Source of the DNA: Siphonobacter sp047605205
GTDB lineage: Bacteria; Bacteroidota; Bacteroidia; Cytophagales; Spirosomataceae
DNA length: 42,071 nucleotides
Reading direction: 5' to 3'
Assembly: GCA_047605205.1 (NCBI GenBank)
Contig: JASGGE010000012.1
Coordinates: forward strand, 1-42,071
Position numbers and translations under genes: made by a program. Of this stretch, positions 1 through 7,637 are shown piece after piece (positions within the stretch are counted from its first letter, which is position 1; every line of letters begins with the position of its first letter). A model generated the notes under the pieces. It saw nothing but the letters and a program-made list of their open reading frames with translations. It ran no database searches and had not been told where the DNA came from.

Positions 1-52
1 CACAAGCAACTGGGACAATCCTAAACTTGTCAACCTATATTAGGACGACTCA
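1..52 (+). mobile_element. Insertion-sequence end with transposase 3' tail (partial)
   Basis: Positions 4-52 are identical to the reverse complement of 42023-42071, so the same 49-base sequence bounds both ends of the window facing inward. Frame 2 reads through an open frame ending NPKLVNLY and a TAG stop at 41-43, which would fit the last residues of a transposase. The bases after the stop would be the outer end of the element. Only the end is present, so the family cannot be named. The most likely explanation is a multicopy insertion sequence at which the assembly broke; other dispersed repeats are possible. Confidence 0.55.
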
Positions 53-358
53 AAAATTCAAAAAAAGAAGAATACTATTCCAACCTACTGATACGTTCAG
101 GTGTCTTTTCAATGTCTTTCCCGTAAAAGCCTGGCCTTATTATGTATTCACTGCTCCATCGGATCGGGAATCATCGGAGGAAAAAGTAAAGACACGTACA
201 ATAAGCTTGAACACGAGCTAACGATTCGGGAAGTATCAGACAGTATACTATCAGTAAGCTGCCTGGAAGGGCAGTGTTTACAAATGAAGCCATAATAATT
301 CACTTACAGAACTATTTCGATACTCACTAACGAATAACTACACGAATCGTTCTTGTTT
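53..358. other. Unassigned region with no clear gene
   Basis: This stretch lies between the insertion-sequence end and the first recognisable gene. Two overlapping 64-codon open frames start at 27 and 101 in different frames. The first begins inside the insertion-sequence end and neither resembles a family I know. It may hold the broken end of a gene interrupted by the element, but I see no proof. No terminator or promoter is evident. Confidence 0.4.
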
Positions 359-1663
359 ATGAAACCTTCTCTACCAGTTGTCCTTGCAGGGCTACTCCTG
401 TGCCTTACTGCCTGTGAAGATGAATGCCATCAGATACGTACCTATCGAAATCTGTCGCCTTTTTACATTACAGCCAAGCAACTTCGGGAAACGGGCGTTT
501 CCATTACATCCCCTCGTGAGCTTGAAGATCCCGGGAAAATCTATTTGAAGGATAATTATCTCTTTATTAATGAAGTAAAAAAGGGAATCCATATCATTGA
601 TAACTCAAATCCGGAACAACCTCGAAAGCTGTCTTTTCTGAGTATTCTGGGAAATTCGGATATGGCTGTAAAAGGCAACATTCTCTATGCCGATAGCTAT
701 ACCGATTTTTTGGTATTCGATATTTCTGATCCGGCTAACCCTTTACAGATTCAACGTATAGAAAATGCGTTCAGCAGTGGTATGGTAGAAGGGATTAATT
801 GGTATTTAAATACGGTAAATACGGATTATCTGATCACGGACTATACCGCAAACCTCGAAACCATAGTAACTGAAATGGACTGTGAAACGGGCACTACCGG
901 AGCCGTATTGTCTGATTTTGTGGCTTTATCAAATTCATATAGTTCTATAAAAGCTTCTGGAAGTACTGGTCAGGGCAGTGGAACGGGTGGTTCAATGGCC
1001 CGGTTTGCCATTGTAAATGACATCTTGTACGCTGTAACCAATCAGAATATGCAGCTTTTTGACATTAGCCAGCCTGCATATCCTCAAAAAGGAAATATGG
1101 TTTCGCTAGGGTGGGGTATTGAAACCATTTTCCCCTATGGAAATGCCCTTTATGTAGGTACAACTACGGGGGTACAAATTCTGTCTAATATTGATCCAGT
1201 GAACCCGGTAAGGGTTTCCACAATCAGTCACATACGTGCCTGCGACCCGGTAGTAGTACAAAACAATTACGCGTACGTAACCTTGCGTGCTCAGGAAGGA
1301 AGTTGGTGTGGCGATGCTCAAAGCAATCAACTCGATTTAATAGATGTATCGAACATCTACAGTCCGAAGCTAATTAAAAGTTTTCCGATGCAAAGCCCCT
1401 ATGGTTTAGGAATAGATAATCAAATACTTCATGTATGCGAAGGAAGCTATGGTTTAAAAACATATAGCATTACGGAGCCCCTTCAGTTGGATAAAAACAT
1501 GATTAATCAGCTGAAGAGTATCAAGGCCTATGATGTGATTCCCTTGAGCAACCAGCATGTGTTAATGATTGGGAAAGATGGTTTTTATCAATATGATTTC
1601 ACGAATCCCACCCGTCCGCGGCTACTAAGTTTAATTCCTGTTTTAAGAAAAGATAGTGAATAG
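359..1663 (+). CDS. LVIVD-repeat-like surface lipoprotein
   Basis: This protein of about 434 residues starts with a lipoprotein signal peptide whose lipobox is LTAC. The ATG at 359 is chosen over a TTG at 353 because it gives a normal signal peptide. The mature cysteine is followed at once by acidic residues (EDE), which resembles the export signal that sends Bacteroidota lipoproteins to the cell surface. The body repeats short units such as VFDISDPANP, LFDISQPAYP and LIDVSNIYSP, typical of LVIVD-type beta-propeller proteins. The substrate is unknown. The next gene begins 31 bases downstream on the same strand and is probably cotranscribed. Family assignment is from the repeat pattern; the role is inferred only as a surface binding or scaffold protein. 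Confidence 0.75.
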   Translation: MKPSLPVVLAGLLLCLTACEDECHQIRTYRNLSPFYITAKQLRETGVSITSPRELEDPGKIYLKDNYLFINEVKKGIHIIDNSNPEQPRKLSFLSILGNSDMAVKGNILYADSYTDFLVFDISDPANPLQIQRIENAFSSGMVEGINWYLNTVNTDYLITDYTANLETIVTEMDCETGTTGAVLSDFVALSNSYSSIKASGSTGQGSGTGGSMARFAIVNDILYAVTNQNMQLFDISQPAYPQKGNMVSLGWGIETIFPYGNALYVGTTTGVQILSNIDPVNPVRVSTISHIRACDPVVVQNNYAYVTLRAQEGSWCGDAQSNQLDLIDVSNIYSPKLIKSFPMQSPYGLGIDNQILHVCEGSYGLKTYSITEPLQLDKNMINQLKSIKAYDVIPLSNQHVLMIGKDGFYQYDFTNPTRPRLLSLIPVLRKDSE

Positions 1664-1694
1664 TTTCCTAATGAAATGCGATTCAATACATGCT

Positions 1695-2258
1695 ATGAAA
1701 TATATTTTCTTATTGCTCTTTCTGCTTAGTAGCATAAATGGACAGGGGCAATTCATGCGTACTCGTGGATACACAAATTATACGGAATTGGGGATACTAT
1801 TCGGTAAAGAAAAGGTAGGCGAAACGAATCCGAGTCAAAGTCGGGCTGTGGCAACAGTCCAGAGTTTCAACGGGTATCGGCTTTATACAGGATTAGTAGT
1901 AGGGGCTACGGTCGGGATTGATTGGTATAATAGTGAAAAGATGATTGTCCCTTTATCTATTGGTTTCCGCGGCGATTTCTCAAAGAAACACCGCGTAACG
2001 CCTTATTATGCCCTGGATATTGGCAAAGGAATGATGTGGCTAACCAATGGTGATCGGTATACAACACAAAAAGGGGGCTTTCATCTGGGAACGGCCCTTG
2101 GTCTCCGAATTACGACCGGAAACGGTACGGCTTTACTATGGAGCATAGGGTATAAGCGGCAGGCTATTGAACAGTATATTGATTACGGATACGGGCAAGG
2201 GCTTACTTATGACTCGAAGTACAAAAGTATTTCGATGCGATTGGGAATTAGCTTTTAA
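1695..2258 (+). CDS. Small secreted protein, probable outer-membrane beta-barrel
   Basis: The protein has about 187 residues if it starts at the ATG at 1695, which places a clean signal peptide (MKYIFLLLFLLSSINGQGQ) at its N-terminus; an upstream in-frame start at 1656 would overlap the previous gene. The mature part is rich in alternating aromatic and glycine residues and ends in a short beta strand with a terminal phenylalanine (RLGISF), as outer-membrane barrels do. It follows the surface lipoprotein gene by 31 bases and ends in a strong terminator, so the two form a small operon. I recognise no specific family. A function together with the lipoprotein is an inference from position. Confidence 0.65.
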   Translation: MKYIFLLLFLLSSINGQGQFMRTRGYTNYTELGILFGKEKVGETNPSQSRAVATVQSFNGYRLYTGLVVGATVGIDWYNSEKMIVPLSIGFRGDFSKKHRVTPYYALDIGKGMMWLTNGDRYTTQKGGFHLGTALGLRITTGNGTALLWSIGYKRQAIEQYIDYGYGQGLTYDSKYKSISMRLGISF

Positions 2259-2297
2259 AACAAAATCGCCGGATAAGCTACCCGGCGATTTTGTTTT
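2257..2297. terminator. Bidirectional terminator between convergent genes
   Basis: A perfect 16-bp stem (2257-2272 with 2282-2297) has a GC core CGCCGG/CCGGCG flanked by A-rich and T-rich arms, so it gives a U-tract when read from either side. It separates the small outer-membrane protein gene from the convergent M28 peptidase gene. Confidence 0.9.
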
Positions 2298-3767
2298 TTA
2301 TTTGCCCCATCGCCACTCATTCCCTAAGATTAACTCTTCTTTCAGGCCTTGTTTGAGTAAAAACGCTTTCGTCTCTTCATCCGTAAGGCGGTAAGAGGGT
2401 AACTCTTTAGCATCTGCTAACGCATATAAAAGCATTGCCGTAAACCGAACGGTGTTTCGCAGCCCTTCTTTATCAACTTTATCAAATCGATCTTTATTGG
2501 AATGGTAAGTCATCCCGACATTCGGAGCTAAATGACCTATGGGTGTTAAGGTAGGAATACCTTCAAGCATAAAAGGCTGATGATCAGAATGCAAACCGGC
2601 CCGGTTCATATTTTCATTTTTATAAGCGGGGTCAATGGCCTGAATTTGTTTTCCAACAGTAGTGAAAAAAGCTTCCATCTGATTCCAGCCCGAAACGTTC
2701 ACGCCACTTGGGTCATTCGTCATGTCCAGATTAATGGCATATCTGATTTTATTGATTGAACCATCGGTTTTGGCTTGTTTTACAAATGCCTTTGAACCTA
2801 ACAAACCCTGTTCTTCACCCATATAAAGCACAAACTCAATCGTTCTACGAGGCTTTAAGCCTAATTTCTTAAACGTCCGGGCAATATCAATTACAGAAAA
2901 AGAGCCTAAGCCATTATCAATTGCTCCGGTAGCTAAGTCCCAACTGTCCAGGTGGCCGCCAATAACAATTTTCTCTTTGGTTTTGCCTTTTAAGGTAGCA
3001 ATAACATTTCGGGACTGTACTACCTGACTCTTATTCTTCATTTCAATTTGAGCTATTAACTTCTCCTCGCTCATCCATTCACGGATGTTTTGTCCGCTTT
3101 CTAAGGATATACAAACGGCCGGAATCGGAATGAGTGAGCCCGTAACGGAAGCTGTTCCGGTTAATAATACTTCTCCGGGAACAGTATTGATTAAAATAAT
3201 GCCCTTTGCACCAAACCGTATTGCTAAAGCAGTCTTTTCAGAGCGATGCAAATTCTTAGTACCAGCGGGGGCATCAATCAAGCCCAGGTTCGCAACAACT
3301 ACTTTTCCCTTTACTTGCTCTTTTTGGTTTTCAAAGTCAGTTTCTAGGCCATTCCCCAGGTCTATTAAATCACCTTCAATATTGGCCTCAATGGGTGAAT
3401 GAGCCAAAGCCACTACCGGAATTTCGTGGTAATTATCACTCTTATGTGGTACTACCATTAGATTAACCGTATCCCGGCTCCAGGCTTCTGCTTCAAAGGG
3501 TTGAAACTGGGTATCCGTATAACCATATTGCTGTAGCAGATGGTAAACGTACTCTTCCGCTTTATGGCCATTTTCACTACCTGTTAACCGATGACCAATG
3601 GTTTTCGTAGCATCGCCTAGGGTTTCATAAGCTTTTGAATTTTCTAAAACTTCTTTATTAATACGGGAAAAAACAGATTCGAGCTGATCCTGTGGCTCTG
3701 TTGCCATCAGACCAACCAATAGAAATGCCAAAGCGGCACATCGGTAAGCACGCATTAGGATAGTCAA
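2298..3767 (-). CDS. Secreted M28-family zinc aminopeptidase/carboxypeptidase
   Basis: This 489-residue protein has an N-terminal signal peptide (hydrophobic residues about 9-21); a start four codons later at 3755 is equally possible. Residues about 110-250 form a protease-associated (PA) insert, and about 250-460 the M28 peptidase domain. The two-zinc ligands of the family are visible: H272 in GGHLDSWD, D284 in DNGLGS, E318-E319 in MGEEQG, D348 in NLDMTND, and H396 in HSDHQPF. It probably trims peptides in the periplasm or outside the cell. It is transcribed alone, ending at a shared bidirectional terminator. Exact substrate specificity (amino- or carboxy-terminal) cannot be read from the sequence. 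Confidence 0.9.
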   Translation of the reverse strand: MTILMRAYRCAALAFLLVGLMATEPQDQLESVFSRINKEVLENSKAYETLGDATKTIGHRLTGSENGHKAEEYVYHLLQQYGYTDTQFQPFEAEAWSRDTVNLMVVPHKSDNYHEIPVVALAHSPIEANIEGDLIDLGNGLETDFENQKEQVKGKVVVANLGLIDAPAGTKNLHRSEKTALAIRFGAKGIILINTVPGEVLLTGTASVTGSLIPIPAVCISLESGQNIREWMSEEKLIAQIEMKNKSQVVQSRNVIATLKGKTKEKIVIGGHLDSWDLATGAIDNGLGSFSVIDIARTFKKLGLKPRRTIEFVLYMGEEQGLLGSKAFVKQAKTDGSINKIRYAINLDMTNDPSGVNVSGWNQMEAFFTTVGKQIQAIDPAYKNENMNRAGLHSDHQPFMLEGIPTLTPIGHLAPNVGMTYHSNKDRFDKVDKEGLRNTVRFTAMLLYALADAKELPSYRLTDEETKAFLLKQGLKEELILGNEWRWGK

Positions 3768-3934
3768 GAGTTAAGTAATTAGATTAAAGGTTTGTATTGC
3801 TTCATTTAAGAAGAAAAATAAATACAGATGATTTTTTATGAAAGGTATAGCGAATAGAGATACAAATAAAGAGAAAGCATTAAAATCGTTTAAACGGTAG
3901 GAAACAGCTATAAGGTAAAAAAATGAATATTATA

Positions 3935-3966
3935 CTTGACATAACCTTGGGGAAGCAATACTTTTG
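3935..3966 (+). promoter_or_regulatory. Bacteroidota-type promoter of tRNA-Leu
   Basis: CTTG at 3935-3938 and TACTTTTG at 3959-3966 are separated by 20 bases, matching the Bacteroidota sigma-A pattern TTTG-N(19-21)-TAnnTTTG with one mismatch in the -33 box. The tRNA begins 27 bases after the -7 box. Confidence 0.7.
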
Positions 3967-3993
3967 CAGTCCCTGAAATAAAACAGGCCACAG

Positions 3994-4077
3994 ACCGAAG
4001 TGGTGGAATTGGTAGACACGCACGTTTCAGGGGCGTGTGTCTTCACGGACATGCGGGTTCGAGTCCCGCCTTCGGTA
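3994..4077 (+). tRNA. tRNA-Leu (anticodon CAG)
   Basis: The 84-base gene folds as a class II tRNA. The acceptor stem is ACCGAAG with CTTCGGT, followed by an A discriminator. The D-arm reads TGGTGGAATTGGTAGACA, the anticodon stem CACGT/GCGTG encloses loop TTCAGGG with CAG at 4028-4030, a long variable arm follows (GTCTTCACGGAC), and the T-arm holds GGTTCGAGTCC. The 3' CCA is not encoded, as is usual where CCA is added afterwards. It reads CUG leucine codons. A promoter and a terminator flank it, so it is a single-gene unit. Confidence 0.95.
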
Positions 4078-4081
4078 CAAT

Positions 4082-4104
4082 AAACCCCGCAATTGCGGGG
4101 TTTT
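4082..4104 (+). terminator. Terminator of tRNA-Leu
   Basis: The palindrome AAACCCCGCAATTGCGGGGTTT ends in a run of T on the plus strand immediately after the tRNA. Confidence 0.85.
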
Positions 4105-4108
4105 ATAG

Positions 4109-4139
4109 TTAGGCCCGCTTGCGTACCAAGCGGGCCTAA
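4109..4139. terminator. Hairpin at the mqo 3' end
   Basis: A 12-bp stem (TTAGGCCCGCTT with AAGCGGGCCTAA, loop of seven bases) lies nine bases past the mqo stop codon. The T-tract is better on the plus strand, so it may back up the tRNA terminator as well as end the convergent mqo transcript. Confidence 0.65.
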
Positions 4140-4147
4140 TTTTATGC

Positions 4148-5647
4148 CTACGCGGTTTCTACTTCGTTTAGTTCAAGTACGCGGCTGGTCCATTCACGGC
4201 TTTTCTCGATCAATTCAGGCGTAAGCTTCAGGCGATATGACGGAATCATTTCCTTCAGCTTTGTTTGCCAGGCTTCTGTATGGAGTTGATCTTTAAAACA
4301 GCGACCTAGAAGGTCCAGCATGATAGCTACCGAGGTAGAAGCACCCGGGGAAGCTCCCAATAATGCGGCTACGGAACCATCGGCGGCATTTACAACTTCG
4401 GTTCCAAATTCAAGTATACCCCCTTGCTCAGGATCTTTTTTTATCACTTGTACGCGTTGACCCGCAAGTTCAAGCTCCCAATCTTCTAGTTTAGCACTAG
4501 GCATGTAATCACGCAGGGCTTCCAGGCGGTCTTCTGGTGACTGACGAACCTGGTTAATCAAATACTTGGTTAACGGAATATTATGTAATCCTGCTGCCAG
4601 CATAGGACGAATGTTCGCTGCTTTAATCGACTTAGGAAGATCCAGGAAAGATCCGTTTTTCAGGAATTTCGTAGAAAAACCAGCGTACGGCCCGAACAAA
4701 AGAGCTTTTCCGCCATCAATCATCCGGGTATCCAGGTGAGGTACTGACATGGGAGGGGAACCAACAGATGCTTTCCCGTACACTTTAGCCTGATGTTTGG
4801 CAATGATATCCGGATTTTTACACACCAGCCACTGTCCACTTACGGGGAAGCCACCAAAACCTTTTCCCTCGGGAATGTCTGATTTTTCGAGTAAGAAGAG
4901 AGACCCGCCACCTGCACCGATGAAGACAAATTTGGTGTGCAATTCACGTTTTTTACGGCCTTTTACAACCAATTTCCAGCGGCCATCTTCGTTACGATCC
5001 AAGTCACGTACTTCATGGTTTAAGTGTAGGGAGACGCCAGGTAAGCTTTTTAGGTAGTTGAAAATACCGCGTGTTAATTCACCGAAGTTTACGTCCGTAC
5101 CAATGTCCATGCGGGTTGCTGCAATTTTTTGGTTTGGATCACGATCTTCCATCACTACGGGTATCCATTCGCTGATTTGCTGCGGGTCTTCAGAATATTG
5201 CATGCCTTTGAAAAAAGCACTTTTCTGAAGAGCCTCGTAGCGTTTACGCAAGTAAGTGACATTTTCTTCGCCCCATACGAAACTCATGTGTGGAATACTG
5301 TTGATAAATGTATGGGGAGATGAAATAATGTTCTTTTCGACCAGGTAAGCCCAAAATTCACGCGATAATTCAAAAGACTCGGCAATTTTGATGGCTTTCG
5401 TGATATCAATTGAACCGTCTGCTTTCTGTGGGGTATAGTTTAACTCACAAAAGGCCGAGTGGCCTGTGCCCGCATTATTCCAAGCATCCGAACTTTCGGC
5501 GGTTACTACGTCAAGACGTTCAAAAATTTCTATTGTTAAATCGGGTTGAAGCTCCTTGAGCAGCAAGCCGAGGGTGGCACTCATGACTCCAGCACCAATC
5601 AAGACCACGTCTGGGCCTTTTTTAGCAGATTTCTTACTGGTATTCAT
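4148..5647 (-). CDS. mqo: Malate:quinone oxidoreductase
   Basis: This FAD enzyme of about 499 residues oxidises malate to oxaloacetate and passes electrons to the quinone pool at the inner face of the cytoplasmic membrane; it links the TCA cycle to respiration. The N-terminus carries the dinucleotide-binding motif VVLIGAGVMSATLG. Family motifs include NNAGTGHSAFCELNYTP, FVFIGAGGGSL, GFGGFPVSGQWL and a C-terminal ALLGASPGASTSV. The length agrees with the family. I chose the ATG at 5647 because the longer frame to 5677 uses a TTG and overlaps a likely promoter box. It is monocistronic, with an upstream gap holding three copies of a short repeat. Confidence 0.95.
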   Translation of the reverse strand: MNTSKKSAKKGPDVVLIGAGVMSATLGLLLKELQPDLTIEIFERLDVVTAESSDAWNNAGTGHSAFCELNYTPQKADGSIDITKAIKIAESFELSREFWAYLVEKNIISSPHTFINSIPHMSFVWGEENVTYLRKRYEALQKSAFFKGMQYSEDPQQISEWIPVVMEDRDPNQKIAATRMDIGTDVNFGELTRGIFNYLKSLPGVSLHLNHEVRDLDRNEDGRWKLVVKGRKKRELHTKFVFIGAGGGSLFLLEKSDIPEGKGFGGFPVSGQWLVCKNPDIIAKHQAKVYGKASVGSPPMSVPHLDTRMIDGGKALLFGPYAGFSTKFLKNGSFLDLPKSIKAANIRPMLAAGLHNIPLTKYLINQVRQSPEDRLEALRDYMPSAKLEDWELELAGQRVQVIKKDPEQGGILEFGTEVVNAADGSVAALLGASPGASTSVAIMLDLLGRCFKDQLHTEAWQTKLKEMIPSYRLKLTPELIEKSREWTSRVLELNEVETA

Positions 5648-5674
5648 AGGGAAAATAAGATTACTTTCAACATT

Positions 5675-5682
5675 CAAAATTA
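5675..5682 (-). promoter_or_regulatory. Possible -7 box of the mqo promoter
   Basis: On the minus strand this reads TAATTTTG, a match to TAnnTTTG, 27 bases before the chosen mqo start. The -33 region (about 5702-5706) is a poor match and falls in the first copy of a short direct repeat, which suggests that activation could be needed. Confidence 0.4.
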
Positions 5683-5961
5683 TTGCATACCACTTGAATT
5701 AACAGGGCTTTATTATAAGATGTTGGTAGATTGTTATAGTTAAATTTTATTTATTGGGTTAAACAGGGGCATAACTCAGAATATCAACCTAAGTTAAACA
5801 GGGCTAAATTGATAATAAGAAAAGAGAGCACAGCCTAACAATTAATGATTGAACGAACAAGGAAACGTCAGAATATTTTCTGACAACACCGGCTTATTAC
5901 AACTGCTAGAAACGGAAAGATTTAATTTCTGGCGGAAAATCAGGCAATTGTGTGATAGTAT
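5683..5961. other. mqo upstream region with three TTAA(A)CAGGG copies
   Basis: This gap between mqo and the lpd terminator has no convincing gene. It contains the related words TTAACAGGGC (from 5699), TTAAACAGGGGC (from 5759) and TTAAACAGGGC (from 5794), all in the same orientation. They could be binding sites for a regulator of mqo. Confidence 0.4.
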
Positions 5962-6002
5962 AAAAAATGAAGCTCCTTCAGAATATTCTGAAGGAGCTTC
6001 AT
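5962..6002 (-). terminator. Terminator of lpdA
   Basis: A perfect 32-base palindrome (5969-6000, extendable by two pairs to 5967-6002) is followed on the minus strand by six T. It lies about 20 bases after the lpdA stop codon. Confidence 0.9.
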
Positions 6003-6022
6003 AATAAATGTCGAAATAACAA

Positions 6023-7426
6023 TTATAAGTCTATTGCTTCTCCGTAAGCTACTTCCGTAGCACCTTTTACTGCTTCTGACATCGTTGGGTGTGGGTGCAC
6101 CGTACGCAGGATTTCATGGGCAGTTGTTTCAAGTTTACGGGCAGCTACTACTTCTGCAATCATTTCGGTTACGTTGAAACCAATCATATGAGCTCCCAGC
6201 CATTCGCCGTATTTTGCGTCGAAGATTACTTTTACGAAACCTTCACGAGCCCCGGCAGCCGTTGCTTTACCCGAAGCAGTGAATGGAAATTTACCAACTT
6301 TGATCTCGTAACCGAGCTCTTTGGCTTTCTTTTCGGTCAAACCTACTGAAGCAATTTCCGGTGTACAGTACGTACAGCCAGGGATATTACCGTAATCAAG
6401 TGGCTCCGTATGGTGCCCCGCGATGTGTTCTGCACAAATAATACCTTCGGCGGTAGCTACGTGAGCCAGGGCCTGACCAGGTACGCAGTCACCAATGGCG
6501 AAGAAACCAGGAACATTGGTTTCATACCATTGATTCACAAGGATCTTGCCACGGTCTGTTGCGATACCCACCTCTTCCAAACCAATGTTTTCAATATTGG
6601 CTACTACACCTGCCGCAGATAATACCACCTCAACATCAAATGATTTTTCTCCGTCGGGTGTTTTTACTTTCACTTTACAACCTTCACCGCTGGTATCAAC
6701 ACTTTCTACGCTTGAATTGGTGTAGATATCAACACCCAGTTTTTTGTATTGCTTCGCTAATTCTTTTGAAACATCCTCATCCTCAACGGGTACAACGTTT
6801 GGCAAAAATTCCACAATGGTTACTTTCGTACCCATACTGGCGTATACGTAAGCAAATTCAACCCCAATAGCTCCTGAACCAATGATCAGCAGGGATTTAG
6901 GTTGTTTTTCCAATGACATGGCCTTACGGTATTCAATAACTTTCTGGCCGTCGATTTTTACATTGGGTAATTCGCGGGCACGCCCACCGGTGGCAATAAC
7001 AACGCCTTTGGTCGCTGTGTAATCGGTCTTGGTGCCATCTGCGGCGGTGACCTCTACGGTTTTAGTAGCTTTTACTTTACCGTAGCCCATCAACACATCA
7101 ATTTTATTTTTTTTCATGAGGAAGGCTATGCCTTTACTCATGTTATCTGCTACACCGCGAGAACGTTTGATTACCGAAGTGAAGTCAGCGTTATAAGAGC
7201 CGTCAGCTACTGTAATGCCGTAATCTTTAGCGTGTTTGATGTATTCAAAAACTTGAGCTGATTTCAGAAGAGCTTTCGTTGGGATACAACCCCAGTTCAG
7301 GCAGATGCCTCCGAGGCTTTCTTTTTCGACGATAGCGACTTTCATGCCCAGCTGAGAAGCACGGATGGCAGTAGGATAACCACCAGGGCCACTACCGACT
7401 ACGATCAAATCATACTGTTGAGCCAT
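6023..7426 (-). CDS. lpdA: Dihydrolipoyl dehydrogenase (E3)
   Basis: This 467-residue flavoprotein reoxidises the dihydrolipoyl group of 2-oxoacid dehydrogenase complexes and the glycine cleavage system, reducing NAD. Residues about 5-15 form the FAD motif VVGSGPGGYP. The redox disulfide is in GGICLNWGCIPTK, a second nucleotide motif IIGSGAIGVEFAY is near the middle, the FAD motif FFAIGDC follows, and the catalytic His-Glu pair is in HPHPTMSEA. The ATG at 7426 gives the usual N-terminus; the upstream frame extension has no family match. No E1 or E2 gene is adjacent, so this enzyme probably serves several complexes encoded elsewhere. Confidence 0.96.
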   Translation of the reverse strand: MAQQYDLIVVGSGPGGYPTAIRASQLGMKVAIVEKESLGGICLNWGCIPTKALLKSAQVFEYIKHAKDYGITVADGSYNADFTSVIKRSRGVADNMSKGIAFLMKKNKIDVLMGYGKVKATKTVEVTAADGTKTDYTATKGVVIATGGRARELPNVKIDGQKVIEYRKAMSLEKQPKSLLIIGSGAIGVEFAYVYASMGTKVTIVEFLPNVVPVEDEDVSKELAKQYKKLGVDIYTNSSVESVDTSGEGCKVKVKTPDGEKSFDVEVVLSAAGVVANIENIGLEEVGIATDRGKILVNQWYETNVPGFFAIGDCVPGQALAHVATAEGIICAEHIAGHHTEPLDYGNIPGCTYCTPEIASVGLTEKKAKELGYEIKVGKFPFTASGKATAAGAREGFVKVIFDAKYGEWLGAHMIGFNVTEMIAEVVAARKLETTAHEILRTVHPHPTMSEAVKGATEVAYGEAIDL

Positions 7427-7465
7427 TGTTGCGAATTCTTTTAAATGGTTTGGGCCTAAGCCGTG

Positions 7466-7473
7466 CAAAAATA
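7466..7473 (-). promoter_or_regulatory. Possible -7 box of the lpdA promoter
   Basis: The minus strand reads TATTTTTG, matching TAnnTTTG, 39 bases upstream of the lpdA start. No good -33 box is seen at the expected distance. Confidence 0.4.
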
Positions 7474-7637
7474 GACAGAAAACCCTGAGAGAGAGATTCT
7501 CTAGTTCAACTTTCTGGAAACGGCTCTATTATTCTTTATAACCAGGAAGAGGTAAACAAAAATTCTTTTCCCTTAAAAGACCACGTCTTATGATCAAAAG
7601 CAATAAATAAGTGCTGATAATGAAGGAATTAATGAGT

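Noticed and set aside
27..295. Two overlapping 64-codon frames at 27-221 and 101-295 as possible genes
   Set aside because: The first starts inside the insertion-sequence end, they overlap in different frames, and neither has a recognisable motif or ribosome-binding context.
3085..3402. 105-codon frame on the plus strand inside the M28 peptidase gene
   Set aside because: It is the shadow of a clear peptidase gene with all catalytic motifs on the other strand.
6559..6870. 103-codon frame antisense to lpdA
   Set aside because: Its composition is that of a reverse-frame translation and lpdA on the other strand is unmistakable.
7480..7495. CTGAGA-like sequence suggestive of a TPP riboswitch
   Set aside because: The other conserved parts of that riboswitch are missing and no thiamine gene follows.
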